In this document: piece after piece, positions 22,719-30,987 of the stretch | Numbering within the stretch: position 1 is the first letter of the stretch | How the letters are laid out: every line of letters begins with the position of its first letter | NCBI RefSeq assembly: GCF_023716665.1 | Contig: NZ_CP071859.1 | Location: 1 to 64,000 of the forward strand | DNA from: Vibrio sp. SCSIO 43135 | GTDB taxonomy: Bacteria > Pseudomonadota > Gammaproteobacteria > Enterobacterales > Vibrionaceae | Length of the DNA stretch: 64,000 nt | Direction: 5' to 3' | Position numbers and translations under genes: made by a program | The notes under the pieces: model-generated | Database searches by the model: none | Seen by the model: only the letters and a program-made list of their open reading frames with translations | Told to the model about the DNA's origin: nothing

Positions 22719-22780
22719 GTGCCAATAATGACCACGATAAGCAGGATAATCAGTGCATTGAAGCGGGCGTTGAAGTTCAT
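22691..22780 (-). CDS. ilvL: ilv operon leader peptide
   Basis: This 29-residue leader, MNFNARFNALIILLIVVIIG then TARGLVGER, carries ten consecutive Leu, Ile and Val codons at positions 10-19 and two more at 25-26. When charged tRNAs for these are scarce, the ribosome stalls and the antiterminator forms, so ilvGMEDA is read. A purine-rich AAGAAGAAAAG run precedes the ATG. Composition, position and the flanking attenuator identify it as ilvL although the sequence differs from the E. coli peptide. Confidence 0.9.
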   Translation of the reverse strand: MNFNARFNALIILLIVVIIGTARGLVGER

Positions 22781-22988
22781 CTTTTCTTCTTTATATTGAG
22801 TCGCGTAATATCTTACGTAATTGTTTGCGTCTCTAGTGGTAACATACAAATCCGTTAAATGACAAGCAAAAAGTCATTCTTTTTTCACATTCAATCATCA
22901 TTCCTACAAGCTATATAACAACCTCTATGAAAATACAGGCAGCTGATTACAGCTGTGAATGCTTTTAAATCAATAGCAAGGGTGTGTT

Positions 22989-24512
22989 ATGGGGTTGGCG
23001 ATAATTCATAGCCGTGCCAGTGTGGGAGTTGAAGCTCCTGCCGTTACAGTCGAAGTACATATTAGTAATGGGATGCCAGGGTTCAATTTGGTGGGCTTAC
23101 CCGAAACGACGGTTAAAGAATCCAAAGATAGGGTGCGCAGTGCCATCATCAACTCACGATTTGAGTTTCCTTCCAAGCGAATTACAGTGAACCTAGCACC
23201 AGCAGACTTACCTAAAGAAGGCGGGCGGTTTGACTTACCCATTGCGCTTGGCATTCTTGCTGCCTCGCAGCAAATTGCGATAGAGCGGCTGGGGGATATG
23301 GAATTTGTCGGTGAGCTGGCTTTGTCGGGCGAATTGAGAAAAGTGAAAGGAGTACTGCCTGCGGCATTGGCGGCCAATAGTGCACAGCGTTGTCTCGTCG
23401 TGCCGCATCATAATGGCGATCAAGCAGCATTGGTCGCACAAGACAGTCACAAATCGGCGCAAAGTCTGTTAGAGGTATGCGCGGAAGTATGTGGGCAGCA
23501 GAGCTTGGGGCTGCACCAGAGTGTCACTCAGCAAGTTTCACCAAATTTGCAACGCGACCTGCAAGATATCATTGGCCAACAGCAGGGTAAGCGAGCACTA
23601 GAGATAGCCGCGGCAGGAAACCATAATTTGCTTTTCTTAGGCCCGCCCGGTACAGGAAAAACCATGCTAGCCTCTCGTCTGTGCGATTTATTGCCAGAAA
23701 TGAGTGATGAAGAAGCAATGGAAACGGCATCGGTGGCGTCGCTGACTCAGCAGGAAATCAATGTTCACAATTGGAAGCAAAGACCATTTCGTGCCCCTCA
23801 CCACTCGAGCTCTATGGCGGCGTTAGTTGGAGGCGGCTCTATCCCAAGACCAGGGGAGATTTCGTTGGCACATAACGGGCTGCTGTTTCTTGATGAAATG
23901 CCTGAGTTTGAGCGCAAAGTGCTGGATTCACTCCGTGAGCCTTTGGAGTCCGGGGAAATTATCATTTCGCGAGTACAGGGCAAAACTCGTTTTCCTGCTC
24001 GGTTTCAGCTTGTGGGCGCACTCAACCCTAGCCCGACAGGGTATTACGAAGGCAATCAGTCTCGAATCAATCCCCAAGCTATATTGCGTTATCTCGGCAG
24101 GTTATCGGGGCCATTGCTGGATCGTTTTGACATGTCGATAGAAATCCCGTCATTACCGAAAGGGACATTGGCTCAAGGAGGCGATAGGGGAGAGCCTACT
24201 CAAGTGGTCAAGCATAGAGTGGCGTGCGCAAGAAATATCATGTGGCAGCGCGGTGGTATGAGCAATGCGTTGCTAGGCAGTCGAGAAATAGAAGCTTACT
24301 GTCCACTGCAAAAGGAAGACGCCGAGTTTTTGGAGAATGCGCTACATAGGTTAGGCTTATCTATTCGGGCTTACCATCGAATAATCAAGGTAGCGCGAAC
24401 CATCGCAGATTTGGAAGGCAGCGAACAGATAGCGAGGCCGCATTTAGCTGAAGCATTAGGCTATCGAGCGATGGATAGACTGCTTAAGCAACTTACCGCT
24501 CAAGCAGTCTAG
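22989..24512 (+). CDS. comM: ComM/YifB hexameric helicase of natural transformation
   Basis: ComM is an AAA+ ring helicase that extends branch migration when incoming single-stranded DNA recombines with the chromosome. The homologue was characterised in V. cholerae. The 507 residues show the N-terminal Lon-like ChlI domain (about 1-170), Walker A LGPPGTGKTMLASRL near residue 218, the GEISLAHNGLLFLDEMPEF Walker B region near 290, and the C-terminal magnesium-chelatase helical domain (about 405-500). It is divergent from ilvL. I found no CRP-S type site in the upstream 130 nt by eye. Confidence 0.95.
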   Translation: MGLAIIHSRASVGVEAPAVTVEVHISNGMPGFNLVGLPETTVKESKDRVRSAIINSRFEFPSKRITVNLAPADLPKEGGRFDLPIALGILAASQQIAIERLGDMEFVGELALSGELRKVKGVLPAALAANSAQRCLVVPHHNGDQAALVAQDSHKSAQSLLEVCAEVCGQQSLGLHQSVTQQVSPNLQRDLQDIIGQQQGKRALEIAAAGNHNLLFLGPPGTGKTMLASRLCDLLPEMSDEEAMETASVASLTQQEINVHNWKQRPFRAPHHSSSMAALVGGGSIPRPGEISLAHNGLLFLDEMPEFERKVLDSLREPLESGEIIISRVQGKTRFPARFQLVGALNPSPTGYYEGNQSRINPQAILRYLGRLSGPLLDRFDMSIEIPSLPKGTLAQGGDRGEPTQVVKHRVACARNIMWQRGGMSNALLGSREIEAYCPLQKEDAEFLENALHRLGLSIRAYHRIIKVARTIADLEGSEQIARPHLAEALGYRAMDRLLKQLTAQAV

Positions 24513-24524
24513 CAGTTTGTACGA

Positions 24525-25481
24525 TTAGAACTTGTAGTTGATACCGAGAGACATGAAGTACTCGGTTTCATCGTAGAAAGTGATATTAGAATCGCTGCTG
24601 CTGTAGCCCGCTAGCGAGATCAGCGACCAATTTTCCCAGTTCATCAACTTATCGTATTCATAAACCGCAAATAAACCGAGCTTATCGTCGGAACGTATTT
24701 GGTTTCCAAACAAGGAGTTTTCACCTTCGTAATCCGACACAGTATATGAGCCTGTGAGACCAAACGTATGCTTGTTAAGGAATGTGAAATAGCTTAACTC
24801 AAATGCATACGAGTCGTAAGAGTTGGCGTTGCCATCCGCTTCGTGTTTGATGTACTTGAGCGCCGGTAGGACAAAGCTAGTGCGGCTGAGCATCTGACGA
24901 TACTGCGCTTTGAGGTAATAGCTTTTTCCATCGCGAGCTAGCTCGGTGCCGACCAGTTCGTCGTTTTCTACGTCTTTCGTTCCGTAGGCAAAATCTAGGG
25001 TAAACGGTGTGCCTGCAATTCGATCTAGAGTGAGGCGGTACGCATTGCCGTCTTCATCGGTTTCTTGGCGAGCGGTATTCAGTTCATAAGGGTTAGTCCA
25101 ACTTTTCGCTGCCATTACTGTTGGTAAGTAAGCGACATCGATAATTGTCCCACCAGGGATCTGATATTTGTAACCAAATTGAAAGGCCAAAGTACCGACC
25201 GCGATATCTTCACGGGTGGTACCCATATACAACTGCTGCTGTTGTTGGCTGCCGAAGGTGTAGGCCAGGTTACCCAATGGGCCGACAAAACTGCCACTTT
25301 CTGAGCTTCCACTCTGATCGCGCGAAGTGATGGTCGCCTCACCTTCTGTATTGAAGTTAGAGTCACTGGAAGTGTAGCCCGCGTTGAGTGAAATTTCGCC
25401 GCTGATACCAGCAGGCCCAAGTGCAGCGTAGGAAGGAATGGCAACAGCACTTAAAAGGGCAATAGAGAGAGACTTGTTCAT
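24525..25481 (-). CDS. Predicted outer-membrane beta-barrel, DUF2860 family
   Basis: The 318-residue protein has a signal peptide (about 1-19, MNKSLSIALLSAVAIPSYA) and then a long run of alternating short strands and polar turns. It ends in a C-terminal phenylalanine (GINYKF), which is the pattern of a Bam-assembled outer-membrane barrel. I recall this family as DUF2860 in Vibrio, with function unknown. It is convergent with comM (12 nt apart) and divergent from yihG. Acidic, Asn/Ser/Thr-rich loops are consistent with surface exposure. Confidence 0.7.
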   Translation of the reverse strand: MNKSLSIALLSAVAIPSYAALGPAGISGEISLNAGYTSSDSNFNTEGEATITSRDQSGSSESGSFVGPLGNLAYTFGSQQQQQLYMGTTREDIAVGTLAFQFGYKYQIPGGTIIDVAYLPTVMAAKSWTNPYELNTARQETDEDGNAYRLTLDRIAGTPFTLDFAYGTKDVENDELVGTELARDGKSYYLKAQYRQMLSRTSFVLPALKYIKHEADGNANSYDSYAFELSYFTFLNKHTFGLTGSYTVSDYEGENSLFGNQIRSDDKLGLFAVYEYDKLMNWENWSLISLAGYSSSDSNITFYDETEYFMSLGINYKF

Positions 25482-25679
25482 TGAAATTCCTTTTAACTAT
25501 CAAACATAAATAGACTGAATGTTTCAATAATGTCGATTACAACACATTAAAACTAATCTGACCATTTTGTGAGTGATTCCATTGTGAGAATACAATTGTA
25601 TAATTACACACTGTTTTATTGTCAGCGGCACTTTATGCTTGCTTAACAGGATCTTAGTCACTTTATATTAGCTATTCTG

Positions 25680-26570
25680 ATGTTGGCCACTATGTTTGCG
25701 TATTTATTGCTCGTACTTAATGTTTCCCTAGTTATTGCGAACTCAGCAATTTGCTCCATTCTGATCTGTATTATTGCGTTGTTTAAGTTTGTGCTGCCAA
25801 CACAAAGCTCGAAAGCGGCGGGCACGGCATTAGCAAATAAGGTGATGTGGCTGTGGGCAACCGTCAATGCCAAAATCCTCTCGATATCCAACGACATTGA
25901 TTGGGATATTCAAGGAGGAGAGCAACTGAAAAAAGATGGTTGGTATTTGATGATCAGCAATCACTTAAGTTGGACTGACATTGTGGTGCTGTGTTGCGTG
26001 TTTAAAGATCGTATCCCGATGCCGAAGTTTTTTCTAAAGCAGCAACTTTTATATGTCCCGTTTATTGGTATGGCTTGTTGGGCGCTTGATATGCCGTTTA
26101 TGCGCCGCTATTCCCGTGAGTACTTAATTAGGAACCCACACAAGCGTGGGCAGGATCTTGAAACGACTCGCCGCTCATGTGCCAAATTCCGTCATACTCC
26201 CACAACGGTGGTTAACTATGTAGAAGGCACGCGCTTTACATCTGAAAAGCAGCGCAAGAGTCGAGCAGGCTATCAACACTTATTGCAGCCTAAATCTGGT
26301 GGTATTGCTTATACCTTAGCGGCCATGGGAGAGCAGTTCGATAATATTGTTGATGTCACTCTGGCTTACCCAGAGAATACGGAAAAACCGTTTAAAGATG
26401 CTCTTATGGGCCGCATGAGTAAGATTGTGGTGAGAACCAAAGTGCTGCCAGTCGATGAGCAAGTGCAAGGCGATTACTTTAATGATAAGCCTTATAAGCG
26501 CCAGTTCCAGCAATGGCTAGGGGAACTTTGGCAAGACAAAGACCAAGTGCTAAAAGATATTCATAAATAA
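25680..26570 (+). CDS. yihG: Acyltransferase, YihG-type (PlsC superfamily)
   Basis: A membrane-bound acyltransferase of the lysophosphatidate/glycerophosphate family; E. coli YihG affects phospholipid acyl composition. The 296 residues have an N-terminal membrane segment (about 5-38), the catalytic NHLSWTD motif near residue 92, the RYSREYL region near 141, and the substrate motif VEGTRFT near 179. I chose the first ATG of the frame; an ATG four codons later is equally possible. It is monocistronic, ending at the terminator it shares with dsbA. Confidence 0.85.
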   Translation: MLATMFAYLLLVLNVSLVIANSAICSILICIIALFKFVLPTQSSKAAGTALANKVMWLWATVNAKILSISNDIDWDIQGGEQLKKDGWYLMISNHLSWTDIVVLCCVFKDRIPMPKFFLKQQLLYVPFIGMACWALDMPFMRRYSREYLIRNPHKRGQDLETTRRSCAKFRHTPTTVVNYVEGTRFTSEKQRKSRAGYQHLLQPKSGGIAYTLAAMGEQFDNIVDVTLAYPENTEKPFKDALMGRMSKIVVRTKVLPVDEQVQGDYFNDKPYKRQFQQWLGELWQDKDQVLKDIHK

Positions 26571-26600
26571 AAAAGGGAGCCAAATGGCTCCCTTTTTTAT
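26571..26600. terminator. Bidirectional terminator between yihG and dsbA
   Basis: An 11-bp stem (26571-26581 with 26586-26596), 4-nt loop, A-run and T-run on either side. It follows the yihG stop directly and lies 8 nt beyond the dsbA stop. Confidence 0.9.
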
Positions 26601-26608
26601 TGCAGCGT

Positions 26609-27211
26609 TTATTTCTTAGTGAGTAGGTAGTTAACCAGCTCAAAGTACTCATCCAGAGTTTTGATCGACTGAGACTGAACTAAGTAACGGTTGTTTACAA
26701 CAACAGCCGGTACACCAGACAAACCGCTATCTTTAAACTGTTTGTCGAAGCGACGAACCATAGAATCTACTGCAAAGCCATTGAAAGCCGCGTCGAACTT
26801 CTTACCATCGATACCTTCATCAACAAAGATTTGGCGTAGCTCTGCGTCATCTTTTGGTGCTTTACGAATATTGTGAATGCGGTTAAACATTACAGGCACC
26901 ATTTTGTCTTCCACTTTCATAGCAACCATAGTTGCGTAGGCCTTGCTCATTGAAAGCCCCATGTTGCCACCCATGAAAGAAACGTGGTTCTTTTGTAGTT
27001 TAGCACCTTCAGGTAGTTGGTCTTTCAACTGCTGAATGATTGGCTCAAACGTATTACAGTGTGGGCAGTAGAACGAGAAAAACTCGGTTACAACAGGCTT
27101 TTTAGAGGCTTCTAGGTCCAACACTTTGTAGTGTTCGCCTTGTTTAAATTGAGCTGCGTGAGCAGACAGGCTCAGCATGAGAGTTGCAACAAGTGCAAAC
27201 AGCTTTTTCAT
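26609..27211 (-). CDS. dsbA: Thiol:disulfide interchange protein DsbA
   Basis: DsbA introduces disulfide bonds into exported proteins in the periplasm and is reoxidised by DsbB. The 200 residues include a cleavable signal peptide ([19 protein letters not shown], about 1-19), the thioredoxin-fold active site [11 protein letters not shown] near residue 49, and the cis-proline loop SGVPAVVVN near 168. In V. cholerae the homologue (TcpG) is needed for toxin and pilus folding. It lies downstream of srkA, with a 37-nt gap, as in E. coli. Confidence 0.97.
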   Translation of the reverse strand: MKKLFALVATLMLSLSAHAAQFKQGEHYKVLDLEASKKPVVTEFFSFYCPHCNTFEPIIQQLKDQLPEGAKLQKNHVSFMGGNMGLSMSKAYATMVAMKVEDKMVPVMFNRIHNIRKAPKDDAELRQIFVDEGIDGKKFDAAFNGFAVDSMVRRFDKQFKDSGLSGVPAVVVNNRYLVQSQSIKTLDEYFELVNYLLTKK

Positions 27212-27248
27212 TTTTTACTCCATTGTACTTTTTAGGCAAAACAGCCTG

Positions 27249-28235
27249 TTACCACTGAGGCATTAAAGAAAGAGGTGCTTCCTCTAACGCCGCAATTTGT
27301 TCTTTAAAGGCTAAAACTTGGCTTTCCCAGTATTTTGGATCATCGAACCATGGAAAAGCGATAGGAAAAGCAGGATCTTGCCACCTTTTTGCTAGCCATG
27401 CCATATAGTGCACCATTCGTAGACCGCGCAATGGCTCGATTAGTTTCAACTGGTTGGAATTAAAGTCGCAAAACTCTTGGTAGGCTTCCAAAATCACATC
27501 GAGCTGCATCAGCTTATCTTGGCGTTCGCCGTTTAACAGCATCCACAAATCTTGAATTGCTGGGCCATTACGTGAGTCATCCAAATCAACAAACATCGGC
27601 CCATCTCGCCATAGAATATTACCAGGGTGGCAGTCACCATGTAGGCGAATAGGAGCCGCACTGTTATCCCAATGCTGTTCTAGTTGACCGATCAATAAAT
27701 CGAGGTCATTGAAGAACGCATTCTCAAGATGCATTGGGATAAACTGAGAGTTCTCTAAGATTTTTCTAGGTTGATGTAAGTACTCATCCAAACCTATGGT
27801 AGGACGATGAGTAAAGGGTTGTCGGCTACCCACTTTATGAATCCGGCCTAAAAAGCGGCCAACACCTTCAAGCTGGTCGATGTTATCGACTTCAAATTGT
27901 CGCCCACCCACACTGGCAAACAGAGCAAACAAGTACCCCTGATATAGATGCAGCGTTGCTCCGTTGATCTGGCAAGGTGGAGCAACGGGGATGTCTGACT
28001 CAATCAGCTCAAGAGTGAACTGATGTTCCTCAATAATCTGTTGTTGGCTCCAACGCTCTGGACGATAGAACTTCACTACGTAGCGTTGACGCTCTTCGTC
28101 TGTAAATTGGTAGACGCGGTTTTCGTAGCTATTGAGTGGAAGAAAACCAGACTCAGCACGAATTCCGATGCTTTCTAAGGCGTACCACATGAAGTCGGGT
28201 GTCAGTGCATCAAAATTAAAGGCTTGGTTAGTCAT
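27249..28235 (-). CDS. srkA: Stress response kinase A (YihE/RdoA)
   Basis: SrkA is a Ser/Thr kinase of the APH/ChoK fold that counters Cpx-linked programmed cell death in E. coli. The 328 residues equal the E. coli length when the ATG at 28235 is used; a frame extending to 28274 adds residues absent from relatives. The catalytic loop LHGDCHPGNILW near residue 200 and the metal site FVDLDDSRNGP near 216 are intact. The srkA-dsbA pair is conserved with enterobacteria. No strong ribosome site is seen at the chosen start. Confidence 0.93.
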   Translation of the reverse strand: MTNQAFNFDALTPDFMWYALESIGIRAESGFLPLNSYENRVYQFTDEERQRYVVKFYRPERWSQQQIIEEHQFTLELIESDIPVAPPCQINGATLHLYQGYLFALFASVGGRQFEVDNIDQLEGVGRFLGRIHKVGSRQPFTHRPTIGLDEYLHQPRKILENSQFIPMHLENAFFNDLDLLIGQLEQHWDNSAAPIRLHGDCHPGNILWRDGPMFVDLDDSRNGPAIQDLWMLLNGERQDKLMQLDVILEAYQEFCDFNSNQLKLIEPLRGLRMVHYMAWLAKRWQDPAFPIAFPWFDDPKYWESQVLAFKEQIAALEEAPLSLMPQW

Positions 28236-28357
28236 AGGTTTGGCTCGTTGAGTGGCGATGGCGGTGGTTCTCATCGCGTGAGTAATTGCTTATATGATTA
28301 CACAGTTTTGCCGTTCGAACCTAATCACTGTGAGCTTATGTTGTTGCTAGAAAATAA

Positions 28358-28379
28358 AAAGGCTCATTGCTGAGCCTTT
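28358..28379 (-). terminator. Terminator of the ccoG-like gene
   Basis: A perfect 9-bp stem (28358-28366 with 28371-28379), 4-nt loop, then TTTTATTTT on the minus strand. Confidence 0.88.
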
Positions 28380-28398
28380 AGGAAGGTATTAGTGAAAA

Positions 28399-29817
28399 CT
28401 AGAGCTTTTTGATAAAACGGCTCTCTACTTCGATAGAGAAATCTTCACTGTCGGAAAGGACAAATTGAATGGTTGTCACTGGCGAACTGAGTTCATCAGG
28501 GTTAGCACCTAAACTCATTGGTAAGTTCACCACTTCACCCGGCTGTACGGTGACGGTTTGTCGACCATACCAAGACACATCACTGAAGCCTTTCACATCC
28601 AAGCGATATTCTTGTACCTGCTGGGTTTTATTGATCACTTTTAGAGTGTAGGTGTTTTCAATCTCACCGGAGCTGTTGGTTCTAAACAATTGATTGCGGT
28701 CACGGATAACGCTGAGACCGGCGGGGTCAACGCTGACAATCTGGACAAAGAACAAGCCAATCATTAATAGTAAAACCGCACCATAACCCAGCAATTTTGG
28801 GCGCATGACTTTGGTGTTGTGGCCAGATAAACGATGCTCTGTGGTGTAGTTGATCAAGCCTTTTTCATAGCCCATGCGATCCATGGTTTTGTTACAAGCA
28901 TCAATACATGCACCGCAGTTAATACACTCATACTGCAGGCCGTCACGGATATCGATACCGGTTGGGCACACCTGAACACACAAATCACAGTCGATACAGT
29001 CACCTAAACCGAGTGCTTTTGGATCGGCTTTACGTGAGCGAGGGCCTCGGCTTTCACCACGCTTGGCATCATAACCAACGATAAAGGTGTCTTTATCGAA
29101 CATGGCTGATTGGAAACGAGCATATGGGCACATGTGGACACAGACAATTGAGCGCATCCAGCCTGCGTTTGCGTAGGTACAACCAGCAAAGAACAGTACC
29201 CAAAACGCCACCCAGAAACTGGTGTTAAAGGTGAAGAAGTCAATCACGAGCTCTCGAACTGGAACAAAGTACCCAACAAAGGTCATGCCGGTTGCAAGCG
29301 CAATGGCCCACCACGCGAGGTGCTTCGCGGTTTTTCGCATTGCGAGGTTAGCGGTCATTTTGCCAGAGTCTTGTTTACGACGTTTGTTTGCTGCTCCCTC
29401 TAGTTTTTCTTCAAACCAGATATACATGAAAGTCCAGACCGTTTGCGGGCATAAATAACCACACCACACCCGGCCTAAAAAGGTTGTGAGGAAAAACAAG
29501 CCGAACGCGGCGATCATGAATAGCAGCGCTAGCAAAGTGAGATCTTGTGGGTAGAGGGTTGTACCAAAGAAATTAAACTGCTGATTGCCGATGTCGAGCA
29601 AGATAGCTTGTCGTTCACCGTAAGGAATCCAAGGAATTAAGGCAAATAACAGCAGCAGAAACCAGCCACCATAACGGCGCAGTTTCTGGAATGTACCTTT
29701 ACTTTCCCGAACGTAAATACGATTGCTTGGGTTAAAGCGATCGTCATTTCCTTTATGGGTTTTGGGGTTAAAGGTTTTAGGAGTCACATCTTTGATATCG
29801 ATCTTATCCTGACTCAT
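28399..29817 (-). CDS. ccoG: CcoG/RdxA/FixG-type membrane ferredoxin, cytochrome oxidase accessory protein
   Basis: CcoG proteins are polyferredoxins that help deliver copper to cbb3 oxidase, by reducing Cu(II). The 472-residue product has several membrane helices (near 40-60, 90-110, 160-180, 195-215, 340-360), and two 4Fe-4S clusters in CIDCDLCVQVCPTGID and CINCGACIDACNKTMDRMG near 255-300. A C-terminal Ig-like periplasmic domain completes it (about 375-472). The start at 29817 has AAGGA 9 nt upstream. No ccoNOPQ genes are adjacent, so the partner oxidase is not shown. Confidence 0.88.
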   Translation of the reverse strand: MSQDKIDIKDVTPKTFNPKTHKGNDDRFNPSNRIYVRESKGTFQKLRRYGGWFLLLLFALIPWIPYGERQAILLDIGNQQFNFFGTTLYPQDLTLLALLFMIAAFGLFFLTTFLGRVWCGYLCPQTVWTFMYIWFEEKLEGAANKRRKQDSGKMTANLAMRKTAKHLAWWAIALATGMTFVGYFVPVRELVIDFFTFNTSFWVAFWVLFFAGCTYANAGWMRSIVCVHMCPYARFQSAMFDKDTFIVGYDAKRGESRGPRSRKADPKALGLGDCIDCDLCVQVCPTGIDIRDGLQYECINCGACIDACNKTMDRMGYEKGLINYTTEHRLSGHNTKVMRPKLLGYGAVLLLMIGLFFVQIVSVDPAGLSVIRDRNQLFRTNSSGEIENTYTLKVINKTQQVQEYRLDVKGFSDVSWYGRQTVTVQPGEVVNLPMSLGANPDELSSPVTTIQFVLSDSEDFSIEVESRFIKKL

Positions 29818-29880
29818 GAAGTTTTCCTTTTTAGGCTTAACGGCACAATTTCTTTGATTGTGCTCTATGACATTGCTCAA

Positions 29881-29925
29881 AGAGGTTTTATCAACGCTGT
29901 TGATACAAGAGTTGATAAGGCCTCT
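29881..29925. repeat. 15-bp inverted repeat upstream of the ccoG-like gene
   Basis: AGAGGTTTTATCAAC (29881-29895) and GTTGATAAGGCCTCT (29911-29925) match in 13 of 15 positions; the two differences are G-U pairs in a plus-strand RNA. A further GTTGAT at 29899-29904 repeats the inner half-site, giving ATCAAC-GCT-GTTGAT. It lies 64-108 nt upstream of the ccoG start. The orientation is opposite to an FNR box. Operator or leader hairpin; undecided. Confidence 0.45.
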
Positions 29926-30077
29926 CTAATATTTTAGAAGATTCTTATGGACGGCGATTATATACGCAATAACATTTTTATTTCTTTAACGTTATCAACC
30001 TTTAACAACAAAGATCAGTACAGTTTTATAAATAAATAGCCTAACAGTTCAGGCTTTCATGATGTTTAGGTATAAAA

Positions 30078-30098
30078 AAAGCGACATGACGTCGCTTT
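30078..30098 (-). terminator. Terminator of yihD
   Basis: An 8-bp stem (30078-30085 with 30091-30098), 5-nt loop, and TTTTTTATA on the minus strand, just beyond the yihD stop. Confidence 0.85.
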
Positions 30099-30113
30099 AG
30101 TATTCTGAGCGGC

Positions 30114-30380
30114 TTAGTCGATCAAGCCACGAGCACGCAAGATTGCGGTTTTAAAATCGTCTTCTTGGTCTTTTTTAAGACCCGGAATCATTTCATCTTT
30201 TTCGCTGTTACGCATTTTAAGATGGTAGATCAGCACATCGTCAGTGAGATCTTCCAATTTGCCTTCATAGCCAGCTTCTTGGCTCAGTTTGATGATGAAC
30301 TGAAGTAGGTTCAATTCTTGGTCTTTTTGCCATTCTGGCTCAAGTAGCTCAAGTAGCTCTTCAATACGGTGACACTTCAC
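30114..30380 (-). CDS. yihD: YihD family protein (DUF1040)
   Basis: A small cytoplasmic protein of unknown function, conserved beside srkA-dsbA in enterobacteria. The 88-residue product matches E. coli YihD closely: [19 protein letters not shown] and the tail [13 protein letters not shown] are nearly the same as in that protein. I use the GTG at 30380, which gives the conserved MKCHR start and has GGAG upstream; five extra N-terminal residues in the longer frame have no counterpart. It is probably mostly helical. Confidence 0.9.
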   Translation of the reverse strand: MKCHRIEELLELLEPEWQKDQELNLLQFIIKLSQEAGYEGKLEDLTDDVLIYHLKMRNSEKDEMIPGLKKDQEDDFKTAILRARGLID

Positions 30381-30450
30381 GGACTTTCTCCACAATATTT
30401 ATAATGATTTGTTGGTAAAGGTATCAAATTGCAGAAATGAAGGTAAGAAA

Positions 30451-30473
30451 AAAGCGCAGTGATACTGCGCTTT
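30451..30473 (-). terminator. Terminator of the small minus-strand gene pair
   Basis: A perfect 10-bp stem (30451-30460 with 30464-30473), 3-nt loop, and TTTTTTCTT on the minus strand, 5 nt past the stop of the 55-residue gene. Confidence 0.88.
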
Positions 30474-30477
30474 TTAA

Positions 30478-30645
30478 TTAGGCTGCTTTGACAACTTTTG
30501 CAGGAGCTTCAGCCATAAGAGCTGTTTTCTCTACAAGAGTCATCGCAGGAGCGATTTTTTTTGCAACCGGTGCAGTAACAAAGCCACTGCGACGGCGCAT
30601 CGCACTACGATTAGTGTGCGAGAACCTGACTGCTGTTGGGCGCAT
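30478..30645 (-). CDS. Small basic protein of unknown function (55 residues)
   Basis: I recognise no family. The frame opens with ATG at 30645, MRPTAVRFSHTNRSAMRRRS, has a very basic first half and an Ala/Val/Lys-rich second half ending KVVKAA. An AGG ribosome site lies 8 nt upstream, overlapping the end of the preceding frame. A Rho-independent terminator begins 5 nt after the stop in the same direction. These flanks support expression on the minus strand, although a 65-codon frame is open on the other strand. Possibly nucleic-acid binding by charge alone; that is a guess. Confidence 0.6.
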   Translation of the reverse strand: MRPTAVRFSHTNRSAMRRRSGFVTAPVAKKIAPAMTLVEKTALMAEAPAKVVKAA

Positions 30646-30653
30646 TAATTTAC

Positions 30654-30782
30654 CTAACTGTCAGGCATATCCATTGCCAATGTAATGGCCTGTTCAACTA
30701 TGAGTTGAGCTTCAACAATCTGAAGGGTGGCTCTTCTGGCTTTCGCCAATCCAAATAATTGAGCAGGAATAATGATATGCAT
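30654..30782 (-). CDS. Possible small protein of unknown function (about 42 residues)
   Basis: A minus-strand frame ends with TAG 8 nt before the next small gene. From the ATG at 30782 it reads MHIIIPAQLFGLAKARRATL and continues to DMPDS, with codon use like neighbouring genes. No clear ribosome site precedes this or any other start (ATG at 30809 and 30845 are alternatives), and the ATG lies inside an 18-bp palindrome. It may be the first gene of a two-gene unit or an untranslated leader. Confidence 0.35.
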   Translation of the reverse strand: MHIIIPAQLFGLAKARRATLQIVEAQLIVEQAITLAMDMPDS

Positions 30783-30790
30783 GCATATCA
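30773..30790. promoter_or_regulatory. 18-bp perfect palindrome upstream of the tiny gene pair
   Basis: TGATATGCATGCATATCA reads the same on both strands. It sits between the small minus-strand genes and spo0M, where the two divergent transcripts would start. It looks like a dimer-binding operator; the binding protein is unknown. Confidence 0.55.
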
Positions 30791-30987
30791 CAAAGTAGAT
30801 TATCACCATCTGATAAATTGATCGATAGATGAACAATAAATACACAAAATATTAATGGCTTTAATTCATTATGAGAAAGGTATGAAAAGCAGCGTAGTGT
30901 GCGGTCTGGGTATAAAATTGTGTGAGTAGGGTAATTGAGTTCATAGTGACTTCAGGATTACTATGGCTGTCTACCAAGGAGGTGTGT

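Noticed and set aside
22551-22799. 82-codon plus-strand frame opposite ilvL
   Set aside because: It is antisense to the leader peptide and attenuator, which have clear function.
22801-22988. CRP-S competence site upstream of comM
   Set aside because: No TGCGA-N6-TCGCA type sequence was found by eye; a CAGCTG direct repeat and a short TTACAGCTGTGAA dyad are present but do not fit.
29890-29904. FNR box upstream of the ccoG-like gene
   Set aside because: The half-sites are ATCAAC and GTTGAT in an order opposite to TTGAT-N4-ATCAA.
30488-30685. 65-codon plus-strand frame opposite the small minus-strand gene
   Set aside because: No ribosome site, and the nearby terminator and AGG site fit the minus-strand frame.
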